Shown: positions 55,750 through 64,000, numbered from the stretch's first letter. The stretch: 64,000 nucleotides of DNA from Fontisubflavum oceani (GCF_030407165.1 NZ_CP129111.1:2976001-3040000); one strand, 5' to 3'. Notes: a model not told the origin generated them from the letters alone. A program made the numbers and translations.

Positions 55750-57135
55750 TCAGATACACTCCTTCAGCGCGGCGACGAGCCGGTCGATATCATCCTCGGT
55801 ATGCACTTCGGTCACGCAGTAGAGCGCGGCCGGGCCGTCGATGCCCGGCTCTCCGGTGATGTCCTTGCCGCCGAAGATGCCACGCTCCCGCAGCTTGGCG
55901 TTCACACTGTCCACATCGGCGCTGTCGAACTGAACCACAAACTCCTTGAAAAACGGCTGGCTCAGGTCGACTGAACAGCCCGGGATCGCATCGATCTTCT
56001 CCGCCGCAGCCCGCGCGCGCGACAGGATTAAGCGGCCAATCTCGGCAAAGCCCGCGGGGCCCATCGCGGCCATATAGGCGGCATTGGCCAGCGCCCAGAG
56101 ATAGACCGAATTGCCCGTCCAATCCTTGCCCTCATCCCGCATCCCGTAGGAAGACTGATGGAAAAGCGTCAGGCCAAAGCCCAACTCGCCCTCGGCAATG
56201 GTCTCGGCAATCGTGATGTTCAGCGTCGGATATTCGCGGGCGTAACGCTCCTCATCCGGGCTGGCGATAAATCCACCCACCCCGCCACCGGCATTCATAT
56301 GCACGCCCAAGGGCTGCGTCGGGCCGAGTGCGATGGTCGCGCCGTAAGCCCCAGGGGCTTCCAGCACGCCAAGCGACAACGGATCCACACCGACAATCGC
56401 CTCCGCCCCCACCGCGCGCGCCGCCGCGCAGAGCCCGGCGGGATCGGCCTCGATCACCCCGTGATAGGACGGCGTTTCGACATAGAGCGCCGCGACACTG
56501 TCATCCAGTTTCGCCGCCAGATCCGCGCGGTCCAGGCACCCATCCGCGCCAACCGCGACCGCGACAATCTCGATATGGCGCGCCATCTCCGGAGGTTCGC
56601 AATAATTCCGCATAACTGAGAGCCGTTCGGGATCCATCACCGCCGGGATCAGCACTTTGCGCCGCCCGGTGATCCGCGCCGCCATCCGCACCGCATGGCC
56701 GATGGCGCAGCCCCAGGAATAGACCGGCAGCCCGACGAAATCCATTTCGACCAAGGCCCCGATTTGCGAGCAGAACTCAAACCAGGCTTGGTTCCGGCCA
56801 TGGTCCGATGTGGGCGAACCGAAAACCGAGGTTTGCCATTCATAGCGGCCCGCCACCTCATCGCAAATCGCCGGTACGTGATGCGGCCAAGCCCCCGCGC
56901 CGAGGAAACACAAATTGTCGGCAGTGGTCCCATTCTTCGACAAAACATCGGTCAAATGCCGCGACAGTGCGACCTCGGAGTCCAATTGCGGCGGCAGGTC
57001 AAAGGGCTTGCCATAGAGATGATCCTCTGGGATCTGCTGGAACAGCGTGTCGATCTCATTGACGCCAAGCGCGGCCATCATCTCTTGCTTCACATCGTCG
57101 ACGGAGTTCGCCATCCATGGATGGGCTTTGGTCAT
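55750..57135 (-). CDS. Divergent glycine dehydrogenase subunit 1-like PLP protein
   Basis: 461 residues following GcvPA order: FLGAGAWPHHVPAICDEVAG near residue 77, ALVEMDFVGLPVYSWGCAIG, VDPLSLGVLEAPGAYGATIA and a C-terminal domain (FFKEFVVQFDSADVDSVNAK). Motifs of true GcvPA are altered: the region corresponding to YTPYQPEISQG is SVFGSPTSDHGRNQAWFEF. It is therefore a paralogue that may act on another amino acid, or in another mode. The start at 57135 follows the ATP-NAD-kinase-like gene by 33 bp, with no promoter motif seen between them. Confidence 0.85.
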   Translation of the reverse strand: MTKAHPWMANSVDDVKQEMMAALGVNEIDTLFQQIPEDHLYGKPFDLPPQLDSEVALSRHLTDVLSKNGTTADNLCFLGAGAWPHHVPAICDEVAGRYEWQTSVFGSPTSDHGRNQAWFEFCSQIGALVEMDFVGLPVYSWGCAIGHAVRMAARITGRRKVLIPAVMDPERLSVMRNYCEPPEMARHIEIVAVAVGADGCLDRADLAAKLDDSVAALYVETPSYHGVIEADPAGLCAAARAVGAEAIVGVDPLSLGVLEAPGAYGATIALGPTQPLGVHMNAGGGVGGFIASPDEERYAREYPTLNITIAETIAEGELGFGLTLFHQSSYGMRDEGKDWTGNSVYLWALANAAYMAAMGPAGFAEIGRLILSRARAAAEKIDAIPGCSVDLSQPFFKEFVVQFDSADVDSVNAKLRERGIFGGKDITGEPGIDGPAALYCVTEVHTEDDIDRLVAALKECI

Positions 57136-57168
57136 ATCCTCATCTCCATTCTATCCTGTTGGTGTCTG

Positions 57169-58288
57169 TCATGCGGCCACCCGGACGACCTGTCGCCGCC
57201 CTGGCCCTGTGATGATTTGGCGAAATCCGCTGAGCGCTTGGTCCAGATCGGCGTCGCCAGTGTCGACGGCCAACTCCTGGGGGTTGAGCGCCGCGAGTTT
57301 CGAGGCGGGGCAAAGAATATCGAGCTCGTCTTGCCCAACCGCTGCGATCACGCGCGGCGAGATCTGCTGATTGCCCCGACCCAGCAAGAACCCCTGCCCG
57401 CCGATCACAGTCAACACGATCCGGGCCGCCGCGACGGTCTTCAGAAGCGCCAGGATCGCGGCCTCGCTCAAGTCGCGTGCGATGATCTCGCCATCCAACG
57501 CGGCATCCACCCCAAGCAATGTGCCGCCGCCCAAACGATCCTTCAGCGCCGCCATCGTCATGCCTGGCCCGATCAGGTAAAGCGTGCCCGCTGTCATATG
57601 TGCGGCATAGCGCGCCAAGGCTGCGTCAATCTCGGCCAGCCCCTCGCTGCCGCTTCCGGCCTTCGCGCCTTGATGGGCTCTGGGCCCAACAGGCGTGTCC
57701 GCAACCCCATAGAGCCGCGCCACAAGGCGGCCGTCGCGGCGGGCGGCCTCGTCGATATCCAGAATATCGGCGGGCTCGACGGCCCTCTGCGGGTCTCGCA
57801 AAAATGTCGCGGCCACTTGCCCGGCGCGTTCCGGCGTCCGGGCGAAGACACTGGATTGCATCTTGACCCCGGCAGGCAGCCCCAAGATGGGGACTCCTGT
57901 GATATTGGCGGCGGCCACATCTCGCGCGGTGCCATCGCCACCGGCAAATAAGATCAACCCCACGCGATCTTGCATCGCTGTAACAAGGGCGATCGTATCT
58001 TCGGCGGTTCCTGTCGGGTGGATGGGAACGCATTCGGCATCCCCCGCGATGGCGGCGCCAAGAGCCCCCGGCCCGGTCACAACGGCACCCCCCATCCCGC
58101 CGAAATGCCTGTAGCGCGCGGGCGGCGCGGGCCTCGGCTTTGGGCTCGGCACCTGCGGCCAAAGCCTCGGCCACAATCTCGGCGCCATCGGTGCCTTTCA
58201 AAGCCACGGCGCCACCAAGCCCGGCAAATGGGTTCACGATCAGCCCAAGCACAGCGGGGCGATCGGAGGGCTGAGACCGCTCATTCAT
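57169..58288 (-). CDS. ATP-NAD kinase family protein, COG3199-like (frame broken near 58102)
   Basis: About 372 residues when repaired. The start PAVLGLIVNPFAGLGGAVAL and GTDGAEIVAE match the COG3199 (predicted ATP-NAD/polyphosphate kinase, AcoX-like) group; the nucleotide loop LILFAGGDGTARDVAAANIT is intact in the second frame, as is GVKMQSSVFARTPERAG. The frame changes near 58102 (one extra or two missing bases). NAD kinases make NADP; AcoX-like proteins lie in acetoin or other catabolic clusters with unknown chemistry. The start at 58288 begins just inside operator site F. It leads the operon with the gcvPA/gcvPB-like pair. Confidence 0.8.
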
Positions 58289-58316
58289 TTTCGGACTTTT
58301 GTTCGCATATTGGAAC
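58282..58316. promoter_or_regulatory. IclR-type tandem operator, site F (NADK-like/gcvPA-PB-like operon)
   Basis: Unit GTTCGCATATTGGAAC (58301-58316) is 16 rather than 15 bp, and a degenerate unit ending in CGGAC lies at 58282-58296 with the same N4 spacer. The extra base may be real or another sequencing error. The site overlaps the proposed start codon of the ATP-NAD-kinase-like gene. Confidence 0.62.
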
Positions 58317-58370
58317 AATGCCAGCCTTCCCCTGCCCCGGCAACAGAAAATGCCAGTGATCGGATGAAGA

Positions 58371-58396
58371 ACGGGCGCCAGAGATCTGACGCCCGT
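58371..58396 (-). terminator. Candidate terminator after dctP
   Basis: An 11-bp stem (ACGGGCGCCAG with CTGACGCCCGT, one G-U wobble in the minus-strand RNA) with a 4-nt loop, 17 bp after the dctP stop. The U-run is weak (TTCTTC), so it may be inefficient or only protect the mRNA end. Confidence 0.6.
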
Positions 58397-58413
58397 CCGG
58401 GTCGCTTAATAGG

Positions 58414-59403
58414 TCAGTTGCCGGTCGCGGCCTGGATCTGCTCCAGATAGCCTTGCGCCTCGGGGTAATCGGCCAGGATCACATCCCAAGAGGTGCGCGC
58501 GGCCTCCATGAATGGGGCGAGATCGGGCTCGATCACGGCCACGCCGCTTTCACGGACCGTTTCCAGCCCGGCATCCGCCAGTTCGCGGTGAGCGGCGATA
58601 CCCACGGCGATCGCATCATCGGCAGCGGTCTGCACCATCTCTTGCAGATCGGCGGGCAGCCCTTCCCAGAAGGCGTTCGACAAGACAAAAATCGTCGTCG
58701 ATTGATGCGCACGGGTCATCGTGTAGCTGTTGACGACTTCATAGAACCGGTCCGCCACAATCGCATCTGGCGAGATTTCCAATGCGTCCACGACGCTGTT
58801 CTGGATCGCCATAAACAGCTCGCCATAAGACATCGGCGTCGGCTGCGTGCCCATTGCGTTATAGGCCTCGACAAAGCCCGGCGTCGGCAGAACGCGGATT
58901 TTCAGGCCCTGCATATCCTCGATGGTTTCGACCCGGTGCGGATCGCGCGAGGCGACGCTGCGCTCGTAGATCGAGCCGAAGCCAAGCCCATACATGCCGT
59001 AATCGCCAAGCAGGTCGAGCATCTCGCGCCCGATCTCGCTTTGCAGCACTTCATAGGCCTGGTCCTGGCCCTCAAACACATAGGGCAGCGACAAGACGCG
59101 ATAGGCGGATACCACGGTTTCGAGCGACGAGCCGCCGACAAAGCCGCCGGTCAGAATGCCGGTGCGCATCGACTGGATGGCGCGGGTCTCATTGCCCGCC
59201 TGGCCGCAACACTGCACCTCAACCGCGATACGACCCTCGCTGCGCTCTTCGATCAGGCGTTCGAACTCGTTCAGCGTCACCTGATACGGGCTCGCATCGC
59301 TCAGCACATGAGCCAGCACCATCTCATAGTCTTGCGCCTGTACGGCGCCAGCGCTCAGCACACCAGCGGCGAGCGCGGCGGCAAATGTCGATCTTAGGGT
59401 CAT
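58414..59403 (-). CDS. dctP: TRAP transporter solute-binding protein (DctP-type)
   Basis: 329 residues. Signal peptide (TLRSTFAAALAAGVLSAGAV, cut at VQAQDYEM) and DctP-family fold with LAHVLSDASPYQVTLNEFER, EVQCCGQAGNETRAIQSMRT and the ligand Arg region LKIRVLPTPGFVEAYNAMGT. It binds small carboxylates or related acids in the periplasm. It is the last gene of the QMP operon, 31 bp after dctM, with GGAGG before the start. Confidence 0.92.
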   Translation of the reverse strand: MTLRSTFAAALAAGVLSAGAVQAQDYEMVLAHVLSDASPYQVTLNEFERLIEERSEGRIAVEVQCCGQAGNETRAIQSMRTGILTGGFVGGSSLETVVSAYRVLSLPYVFEGQDQAYEVLQSEIGREMLDLLGDYGMYGLGFGSIYERSVASRDPHRVETIEDMQGLKIRVLPTPGFVEAYNAMGTQPTPMSYGELFMAIQNSVVDALEISPDAIVADRFYEVVNSYTMTRAHQSTTIFVLSNAFWEGLPADLQEMVQTAADDAIAVGIAAHRELADAGLETVRESGVAVIEPDLAPFMEAARTSWDVILADYPEAQGYLEQIQAATGN

Positions 59404-59434
59404 GTTTGACCTCCTCCAAACTGTTGGTTTTGAT

Positions 59435-60706
59435 TTATCGGAGCAGCGCGAGCGAGATGCCCGGGATGTAGGTGATGACCATCAGGTTCGCGATCAGAAC
59501 CATCAGGAAGATCGCCAGCGGCCGCATCAGCTGCTCCATAGTGACGCGCGCAATGCCGCAAGCGATAAAGAGATTGACCCCAACCGGCGGTGTCACCATG
59601 CCAACCGCCAGATTGACGATCATGATCAGCCCGAAATGGGTTGGGTCGATGCCATAGCTCATGGCGATTGGGGACAAGATCGGCGCCAAGATAATGATCG
59701 CCGCGAAGGTCTCCATGAACATGCCGACGATCAGCAGGAACAGGTTGACCAGAAGCAGGAAGATCAGGGGGTTTTCGGTAACCGTCGTGAGAAGCTGACC
59801 CAGTTCTTGCGGCACCCGCAACAGATGCAGGGCAAAGGCGAACATCGCGGCGAATGCCACAATGATCATGACAACCGACGAGGTGACCGCGGCCCCGGCA
59901 AACAGACGCGGCAGATCGCGGATCGGGATTTGCCGATAGACAAAGACACCTAGGATCAAGGCATAGACGACGGCCACCACGGCGGCCTCGGTCGCGGTAA
60001 AGATGCCGCCGAAAATCCCGCCCAGAATGATGATCGGCAGAAACAGCGACAAGGACGCACGTCTGAGCGCACGGCCCACATCCGCGGCCCAGGGACCAAG
60101 GTGAAACGGCTGCCGCTCGCCATATCCCCGGATCCACGAGATCATAATCACGGTCAGCATCAACGACCCGGCAATCATCAAGCCAGGGAGGAAGCCCGCG
60201 ATGAACATATCGGTGATCGACACGCCAGTGATCACGCCATAGATCACCATTGCAACCGATGGCGGGATGATCACCCCAAGCTCGCCAGAGGCCGCGGTGG
60301 TCGCCGCGCTGAACGGGCGCGGGTAGCGTTGTTTTTCCATTTCCGGGATCAGCATCGAGCCGATTGCAGCAGCGGTCGCGGCGGAAGATCCGGAGATCGT
60401 GGCGAACATCATTGAGGTCAAAACGACCGCTGCGGCCAAGCCACCTCTGATCCAGCTCACGATCGCTTTGGCAAAATCCACAAGGCGCTCCGCGATCCCA
60501 CCGAACTGCATCAGCCGCCCCGCCAGCACATAAAGCGGCAGCGCCATCAACGCGAAACTGTCCAGCGATTCAAAGACGACTTGCGGCACCGCGATCAACG
60601 GAATGCTGCGGTCCAAAAGCGTGGGCACCGACGCCATGCCGAGGGCCAAGGCGACCGGCACGCTGGCGGCGAACAAGAGAAGCAGAATTATGAATATAGC
60701 GAACAT
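59435..60706 (-). CDS. dctM: TRAP transporter large permease (DctM-type)
   Basis: 423 residues, about 12 hydrophobic helices. Typical motifs are LDRSIPLIAVPQVVFESLDS near residue 32, GSSAATAAAIGSMLIPEM and VIIPPSVAMVIYGVITGVSI. It starts 4 nt after the DctQ stop and is followed by dctP. Confidence 0.94.
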   Translation of the reverse strand: MFAIFIILLLLFAASVPVALALGMASVPTLLDRSIPLIAVPQVVFESLDSFALMALPLYVLAGRLMQFGGIAERLVDFAKAIVSWIRGGLAAAVVLTSMMFATISGSSAATAAAIGSMLIPEMEKQRYPRPFSAATTAASGELGVIIPPSVAMVIYGVITGVSITDMFIAGFLPGLMIAGSLMLTVIMISWIRGYGERQPFHLGPWAADVGRALRRASLSLFLPIIILGGIFGGIFTATEAAVVAVVYALILGVFVYRQIPIRDLPRLFAGAAVTSSVVMIIVAFAAMFAFALHLLRVPQELGQLLTTVTENPLIFLLLVNLFLLIVGMFMETFAAIIILAPILSPIAMSYGIDPTHFGLIMIVNLAVGMVTPPVGVNLFIACGIARVTMEQLMRPLAIFLMVLIANLMVITYIPGISLALLR

Positions 60707-60710
60707 TGGT

Positions 60711-61237
60711 TCACATTTCCGGCGCGTGATCGGCGGCGTAACGGATGTCGCGCCCCTCGCGAACCGTTTCGATGACCAAGGCTATCGAGTTCAAAATCAT
60801 CAACCCCATCCCGATCGGCATCGCCCAATAGACAAGGTCTTTTCGGATCCCCATCACCGGGCTCGTTTCGGTCTGCCCAAGCATGACAAACTGATGCCCG
60901 ACCCAGATCAGCATGGCGAAAAACACCACGCTCAGCGCCATGACCCCATAGCGCAGCGTCACGCCCAACCGGTCCGGCACCGCGCGGACGACGAACTCAA
61001 GGAAATCATGCGCGCATGGCGCGCACCAACGGCTGCACCCAGAAAAACCATCCAAATCAACGCATAACGGGCGAGTTCTTCGGTCCAGGGCGCGCTGATA
61101 TTGATGCCCAGCGCCGTCAGAACAAAGCGCACCAGCACTTGGAAGAACACAGCGACAGCCACCATCATCAGCAAGCCGCCAACGACCAGGGTCACGGCCT
61201 TATTGACCCCATCAATCCCACGCAAAAAACTTTGCAA
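60711..61237 (-). CDS. dctQ: TRAP transporter small permease (DctQ-type; frame broken near 61011)
   Basis: About 175 residues when repaired, four helices. First part: VTLVVGGLLMMVAVAVFFQV and PWTEELARYALIWMVFLGAA, the DctQ signature. One base is missing near 61011; adding it gives HDFLEFVVRAVPDRLG and the last two helices (FFAMLIWVGHQFVMLGQTET). The start is TTG at 61237 with GGAGG just before. It leads the TRAP operon; operator site G lies 138 bp upstream. Confidence 0.88.
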
Positions 61238-61374
61238 GACGCCTCCCCCGCGAACTCGTTTTCATGATCCGCCATCGCCGCCCGCCGGGCGGGACACCGC
61301 ATCACGCAGGGCTACCGCCCGTTCTACACCGGACGATGCCGCCGGTTTCTTGCAGTTTGGCGGGAATCAAATTT

Positions 61375-61408
61375 GTTCGCAATACAAATTTTTGTTCGCA
61401 TAACGAAC
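61375..61408. promoter_or_regulatory. IclR-type tandem operator, site G (TRAP operon)
   Basis: Unit GTTCGCATAACGAAC (61394-61408), the best match to the palindrome in the window, and a unit GTTCGCAATACAAAT (61375-61389), 19 bp apart. The next gene on the other side ends at 61464, so the site serves only the TRAP operon, whose dctQ start is 138 bp away. Confidence 0.85.
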
Positions 61409-61463
61409 AAATCGCTTTTGTTCGGTGTCCCTATTGCCCAAGTGCGAGGGCGGGCGCGATGGA

Positions 61464-62273
61464 TCAGAGGGAAAAATCGAGAAGGAGCGGCCGGTGATCC
61501 GACACTTCCGGTCGATCCGGCACGCAAAACCTGTCGACCTTGATGGCGGGGCTGGCGAGAAGATAATCGGCGAACCGCCCGGGTTTGGAATAGAGGCTGG
61601 TGCGGGTATCTGTGACGCCGTGGTCAATAATGAGGTTCCTGAGCCCAAGCGGCGCCCATATCTCAAAGGTCTGGCTATCCGGTTGCAGGTTGAAGTCGCC
61701 CGCCAGGATTAGCGGCTCTTCTGGCTGACGAAACGCGAGAACGGCATCCAATGCGGCTCGGGCCTGCGCCGCACGGGCCGGGATATCCCCCTTGCCCGAG
61801 GGGTCGCGGAGCCCATGAAAATGCGCAAACACCACTTGCCCGCCGCTTGCCGGGTTACAGACGCGCATGATCTGCATCGTGCGCGACACCGGCTCAGGGC
61901 CCCACCCATCAGGGCGGAATTGGCCATGAACGAAACCTTGCCACTGCTCGGTCACCGCCAGATGGCGCGCGACCCAAACCGCCTGCCCATGTTCCGAAGC
62001 GAAGGCTGGGCCTGCGTCGTCATGGAGCGTACCCCGGGTTGCCGGCGCAAAATACGCTTGGTGGTCGGGCAAAAGCGCGGAGATATCGCCAAAAAGATCA
62101 GCGCGCTGATCCAAATCGCGGTTCGGGTCGACATAGCGCAACCAATCTGGCGACGGGACCGGCGCACGTGTCACCTCTTGCAGACAGAGGATATCCGGCG
62201 CCACCTCCGGCACCCAATCTTGCAGCGCCGACCAAACCTGGCCGCCCCAAGCATTCAAACTGACAAAGCGCAT
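61464..62273 (-). CDS. Endonuclease/exonuclease/phosphatase (EEP) family protein
   Basis: 269 residues. EEP motifs are visible: FVSLNAWGGQ at the start (Asn), LCLQEVTRA (Glu), LAGDFNLQPDSQ (Asp/Asn) and VSDHRPLLLDFSL (Asp/His) at the end. Substrates of this family range from DNA to phospholipids and phosphoinositides; no specific role is evident. The start at 62273 follows GAGGG. It probably has its own promoter in the 230 bp upstream, where nothing else was seen. Confidence 0.85.
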   Translation of the reverse strand: MRFVSLNAWGGQVWSALQDWVPEVAPDILCLQEVTRAPVPSPDWLRYVDPNRDLDQRADLFGDISALLPDHQAYFAPATRGTLHDDAGPAFASEHGQAVWVARHLAVTEQWQGFVHGQFRPDGWGPEPVSRTMQIMRVCNPASGGQVVFAHFHGLRDPSGKGDIPARAAQARAALDAVLAFRQPEEPLILAGDFNLQPDSQTFEIWAPLGLRNLIIDHGVTDTRTSLYSKPGRFADYLLASPAIKVDRFCVPDRPEVSDHRPLLLDFSL

Positions 62274-62503
62274 TGATCCCTCGGGAAAAAGCCAGACGAT
62301 CGGACCCGGATGGTGCGCTCGGCAAATCCGGACGACGAGATGCTTATATCGGCCACTCTTGGCGGCGCATAGGGCTACGGGGGTCAACATTTCGCCCAAC
62401 CGCAACGGCCAAATACTGGCAACAAAGCACACAGAGGCCGAGCGATCCAAATACGTCGCTCGGCCCCTTAATCCGTGTCGCTTACAGGGCTACAAGGCGT
62501 CGA

Positions 62504-63821
62504 TCAAAGATAGTCCGACCGGCTCAACCCGTATTTGGCCATCTTCTCATTGAGCGTCCGGCGCGGCAGGCAGAGCTCTTCCATCACGCTCGCGATTGAG
62601 CCGCGATGACGGCGCATCGTGTTATCGATCAACATCCGCTCAAAGGCTTCGACATATTCCTTTAGCGGCTTACCCTCGCCCACGGCTTGCGGACTGATCT
62701 CCGCATTATCGCTCATCAGAAGCGACGCGATGGTGCCTGACCCGCGGCGCTGCTGCAGGATTGCGCGTTCGGCGATGTTGATCAGTTGCCGCACATTGCC
62801 GGGCCAAGGCGCTTGCAGAAGCTGGGCCGCCTCTTGCGCCGTCACCTCTGGCGCATCCGTGCCATATTCCTCGGCGAACTGCTCCCCAAACCGGTTGAAC
62901 AGCGTCAGGATATCTTCGCCCCGCTGCCGAAGCGGTGGCAAGTCGATCCGCATCGCAGCCAACCGATAGAAGAGATCGGGGCGCAGAGCCGCCTCGCACC
63001 CCTCGGGCTCTGCGGCATTGCAAATCGCCACAATCCGCGTCTCGGCGGGCGTGCCTTGGTCATTGATCGACGTCAGAAGCCGGGCCTGGAAGCGCTTGCG
63101 GCAGTGACTCGATATCCTCCAAGACCAGCGACCCACCCCGTGCCTGTTCGATCAACGGCAGGTCTTGCCCGTCGCCAACCGGGCCGAAGAGCATCGTCGT
63201 CAGGGTCTCTTCGTCATGGGCCGCACAGCTTACCGGCACGAAGCTTTTGCCGGCCCGTGGCCCGACCGCATGCAAAGCATGGGCAACCAGCGTCTTGCCG
63301 GTCCCGGTCTCGCCGGTGATCAGCACATGGCCGTCCGCCTGGCCGAGGTCGAGAATATCCTCTCGAAGCCGCTCCATCACCGGCGAGGAGCCGATAAGCT
63401 TGCGCATCAAGACCGTGCCGTCGGACAGTTCGCGGCGAAGCGCTCGGTTGTCGAGCGTCAACCGGCGCGTCTGGCTGGCGCGCTTGGCAAGCTCCGTCAT
63501 CCGGTCCGGGTTGAACGGTTTTTCCAGGAAGTCATAGGCGCCAATTCGCATCGCCTCGACCGCCATGGGCACATCACCATGGCCGGTGATCATGATGACC
63601 GGCAGGCCGCTATCCATGCCCATCAGGCGCTTCAAAAACGCCATCCCATCCATGCCGGGCATTTTGATGTCGCTCACCACCACACCCGGAAAATCCGGCC
63701 CAATCCCTTTAAGCGCATCCTCGGCGCTGGCAAAGGTCTCGGTGTCAAATCCGCTCAGCGCCAACCACTGGCTGATCGACTGGCGCATATCCTGTTCGTC
63801 ATCGACAATCGCAATCTTCAT
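62504..63821 (-). CDS. dctD: DctD-type response regulator, AAA+ and Fis domains (frame broken near 63088)
   Basis: About 438 residues when repaired. Receiver domain (1-115) with the acidic pair in IVDDEQD, phosphorylation Asp in VVVSDIKMPGMDG, ITGHGD and Lys in EKPFNP. AAA+ domain: Walker A LITGETGTGKTLVAHAL and DLFYRLAAMRIDLPPLRQRG. A Fis-type helix-turn-helix ends the protein (GSIASVMEELCLPRRTLNEK). The GAFTGA loop used to contact sigma-54 is not visible; LFGPVGDGQDLPLIEQ stands in its place, and Walker B is altered (GGSLVLEDIE). An extra base near 63088 breaks the frame. It pairs with the sensor kinase gene upstream. Confidence 0.87.
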
Positions 63822-63839
63822 GGCGTCGTCCTTTATTGC

Positions 63840-64000
63840 TCACTCGGCGGCGGCGGTGGCGGACCGATGCAAGATCGGTAGGCGCATCTCGAACACGGCG
63901 CCTCCCTTGGCACCGTTGCGTGCGGTCAGTCGTCCGCCCAGGTCATTTATGATCCCCGAAGAGATCGCCAGCCCCAGGCCCACCCCGTCGCCGGGTTTCT
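63840..64000 (-). CDS. dctB: Sensor histidine kinase, C-terminal end (DctB-type, cut by window edge)
   Basis: Only the last 53 residues are present: GDGVGLGLAISSGIINDLGG (HATPase G2 box), GAKGGAVFEMRLPIL and an Ala-rich end. It precedes dctD by 18 bp, so the two form an operon. The DctB assignment rests on its neighbour; the sensing domain is outside the window. Confidence 0.75.
   Translation of the reverse strand, partial: KPGDGVGLGLAISSGIINDLGGRLTARNGAKGGAVFEMRLPILHRSATAAAE

Noticed and set aside
54196..57135. Straightforward glycine cleavage system P protein (gcvPA/gcvPB symbols)
   Set aside because: Conserved glycine decarboxylase motifs are altered and gcvT, gcvH and lipoate genes are absent nearby, so no symbol was given.
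61420..61434. An eighth operator unit (GTTCGGTGTCCCTAT) after site G
   Set aside because: It is 26 bp from the neighbouring unit instead of 19, and its right half does not match.
1..64000. tRNA, rRNA, CRISPR arrays, insertion sequences or prophage genes
   Set aside because: None could be recognised by cloverleaf-like patterns, repeat-spacer structure or transposase/integrase motifs.

Overview
The window is 64 kb of GC-rich, densely packed DNA that looks like a marine-type alphaproteobacterium of the Rhodobacterales (Roseobacter/Rhodobacteraceae group). This is inferred from protein families and gene order: an M23 peptidase next to a bactofilin, the run rne / Stf0 / DsbA-like / M48 / aminotransferase / amiC / mrcA / prfB, an RNase E with a large insertion in its S1 domain, and a high density of ABC and TRAP uptake systems. 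No rRNA, tRNA, CRISPR array, transposase or integrase was seen.

Layout. Positions 1-27,000 are mostly core functions: queA (cut by the window edge), a large AsmA-like envelope protein, a bcp peroxiredoxin plus a ferritin-like protein, an M23 peptidase-bactofilin-MFS operon, a DUF2189 membrane protein, an amidase, prfB, penicillin-binding protein 1A, AmiC, an aminotransferase, an M48 protease, a DsbA-like oxidoreductase, a Stf0 sulfotransferase and RNase E. A polysaccharide deacetylase and an XRE-cupin regulator follow. Positions 27,000-61,400 are one large catabolic region of about 30 genes with three uptake systems: a Dpp/Opp-type peptide ABC transporter, a sugar-type (MalFGK/Ugp-like) ABC transporter and a TRAP transporter. 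With them are FAD and Fe-S/FAD oxidases of the opine/D-amino-acid type, two DHDPS-family aldolases, four SDRs, an aldehyde dehydrogenase, a class III aminotransferase, a lambda-crystallin-like dehydrogenase, an Old Yellow Enzyme and a TIM-barrel isomerase. It also holds an M24 peptidase and a divergent two-subunit 'glycine dehydrogenase' pair behind a COG3199 ATP-NAD-kinase-like gene. Positions 61,400-64,000 hold an EEP-family phosphodiesterase and a DctD/DctB-type two-component system (DctB cut by the window edge).

The main discovery is a shared operator. Seven promoter regions between 34.6 and 61.4 kb carry the same architecture: two 15-bp palindromes of the type GTTCG-N5-CGAAC placed exactly 19 bp apart, so that the core reads CGAAC-N4-GTTCG. 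The sites stand in front of nearly every operon of the catabolic region and of the single IclR-family regulator gene inside it (44922-45776). The motif resembles the known operators of the PcaR/PobR branch of IclR regulators. I infer that this IclR protein controls one large regulon for uptake and breakdown of an unidentified, probably amino-group-containing, compound family. The most unusual member is the GcvPA/GcvPB-like pair, whose conserved motifs diverge from true glycine decarboxylase and which has no H- or T-protein gene nearby.

A caution for all users: eleven genes, including the essential prfB and rne, are broken by single-base frame changes (twelve events), several in homopolymer runs. 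This is best explained by uncorrected sequencing or assembly errors, so those genes are annotated as single CDSs spanning the break.
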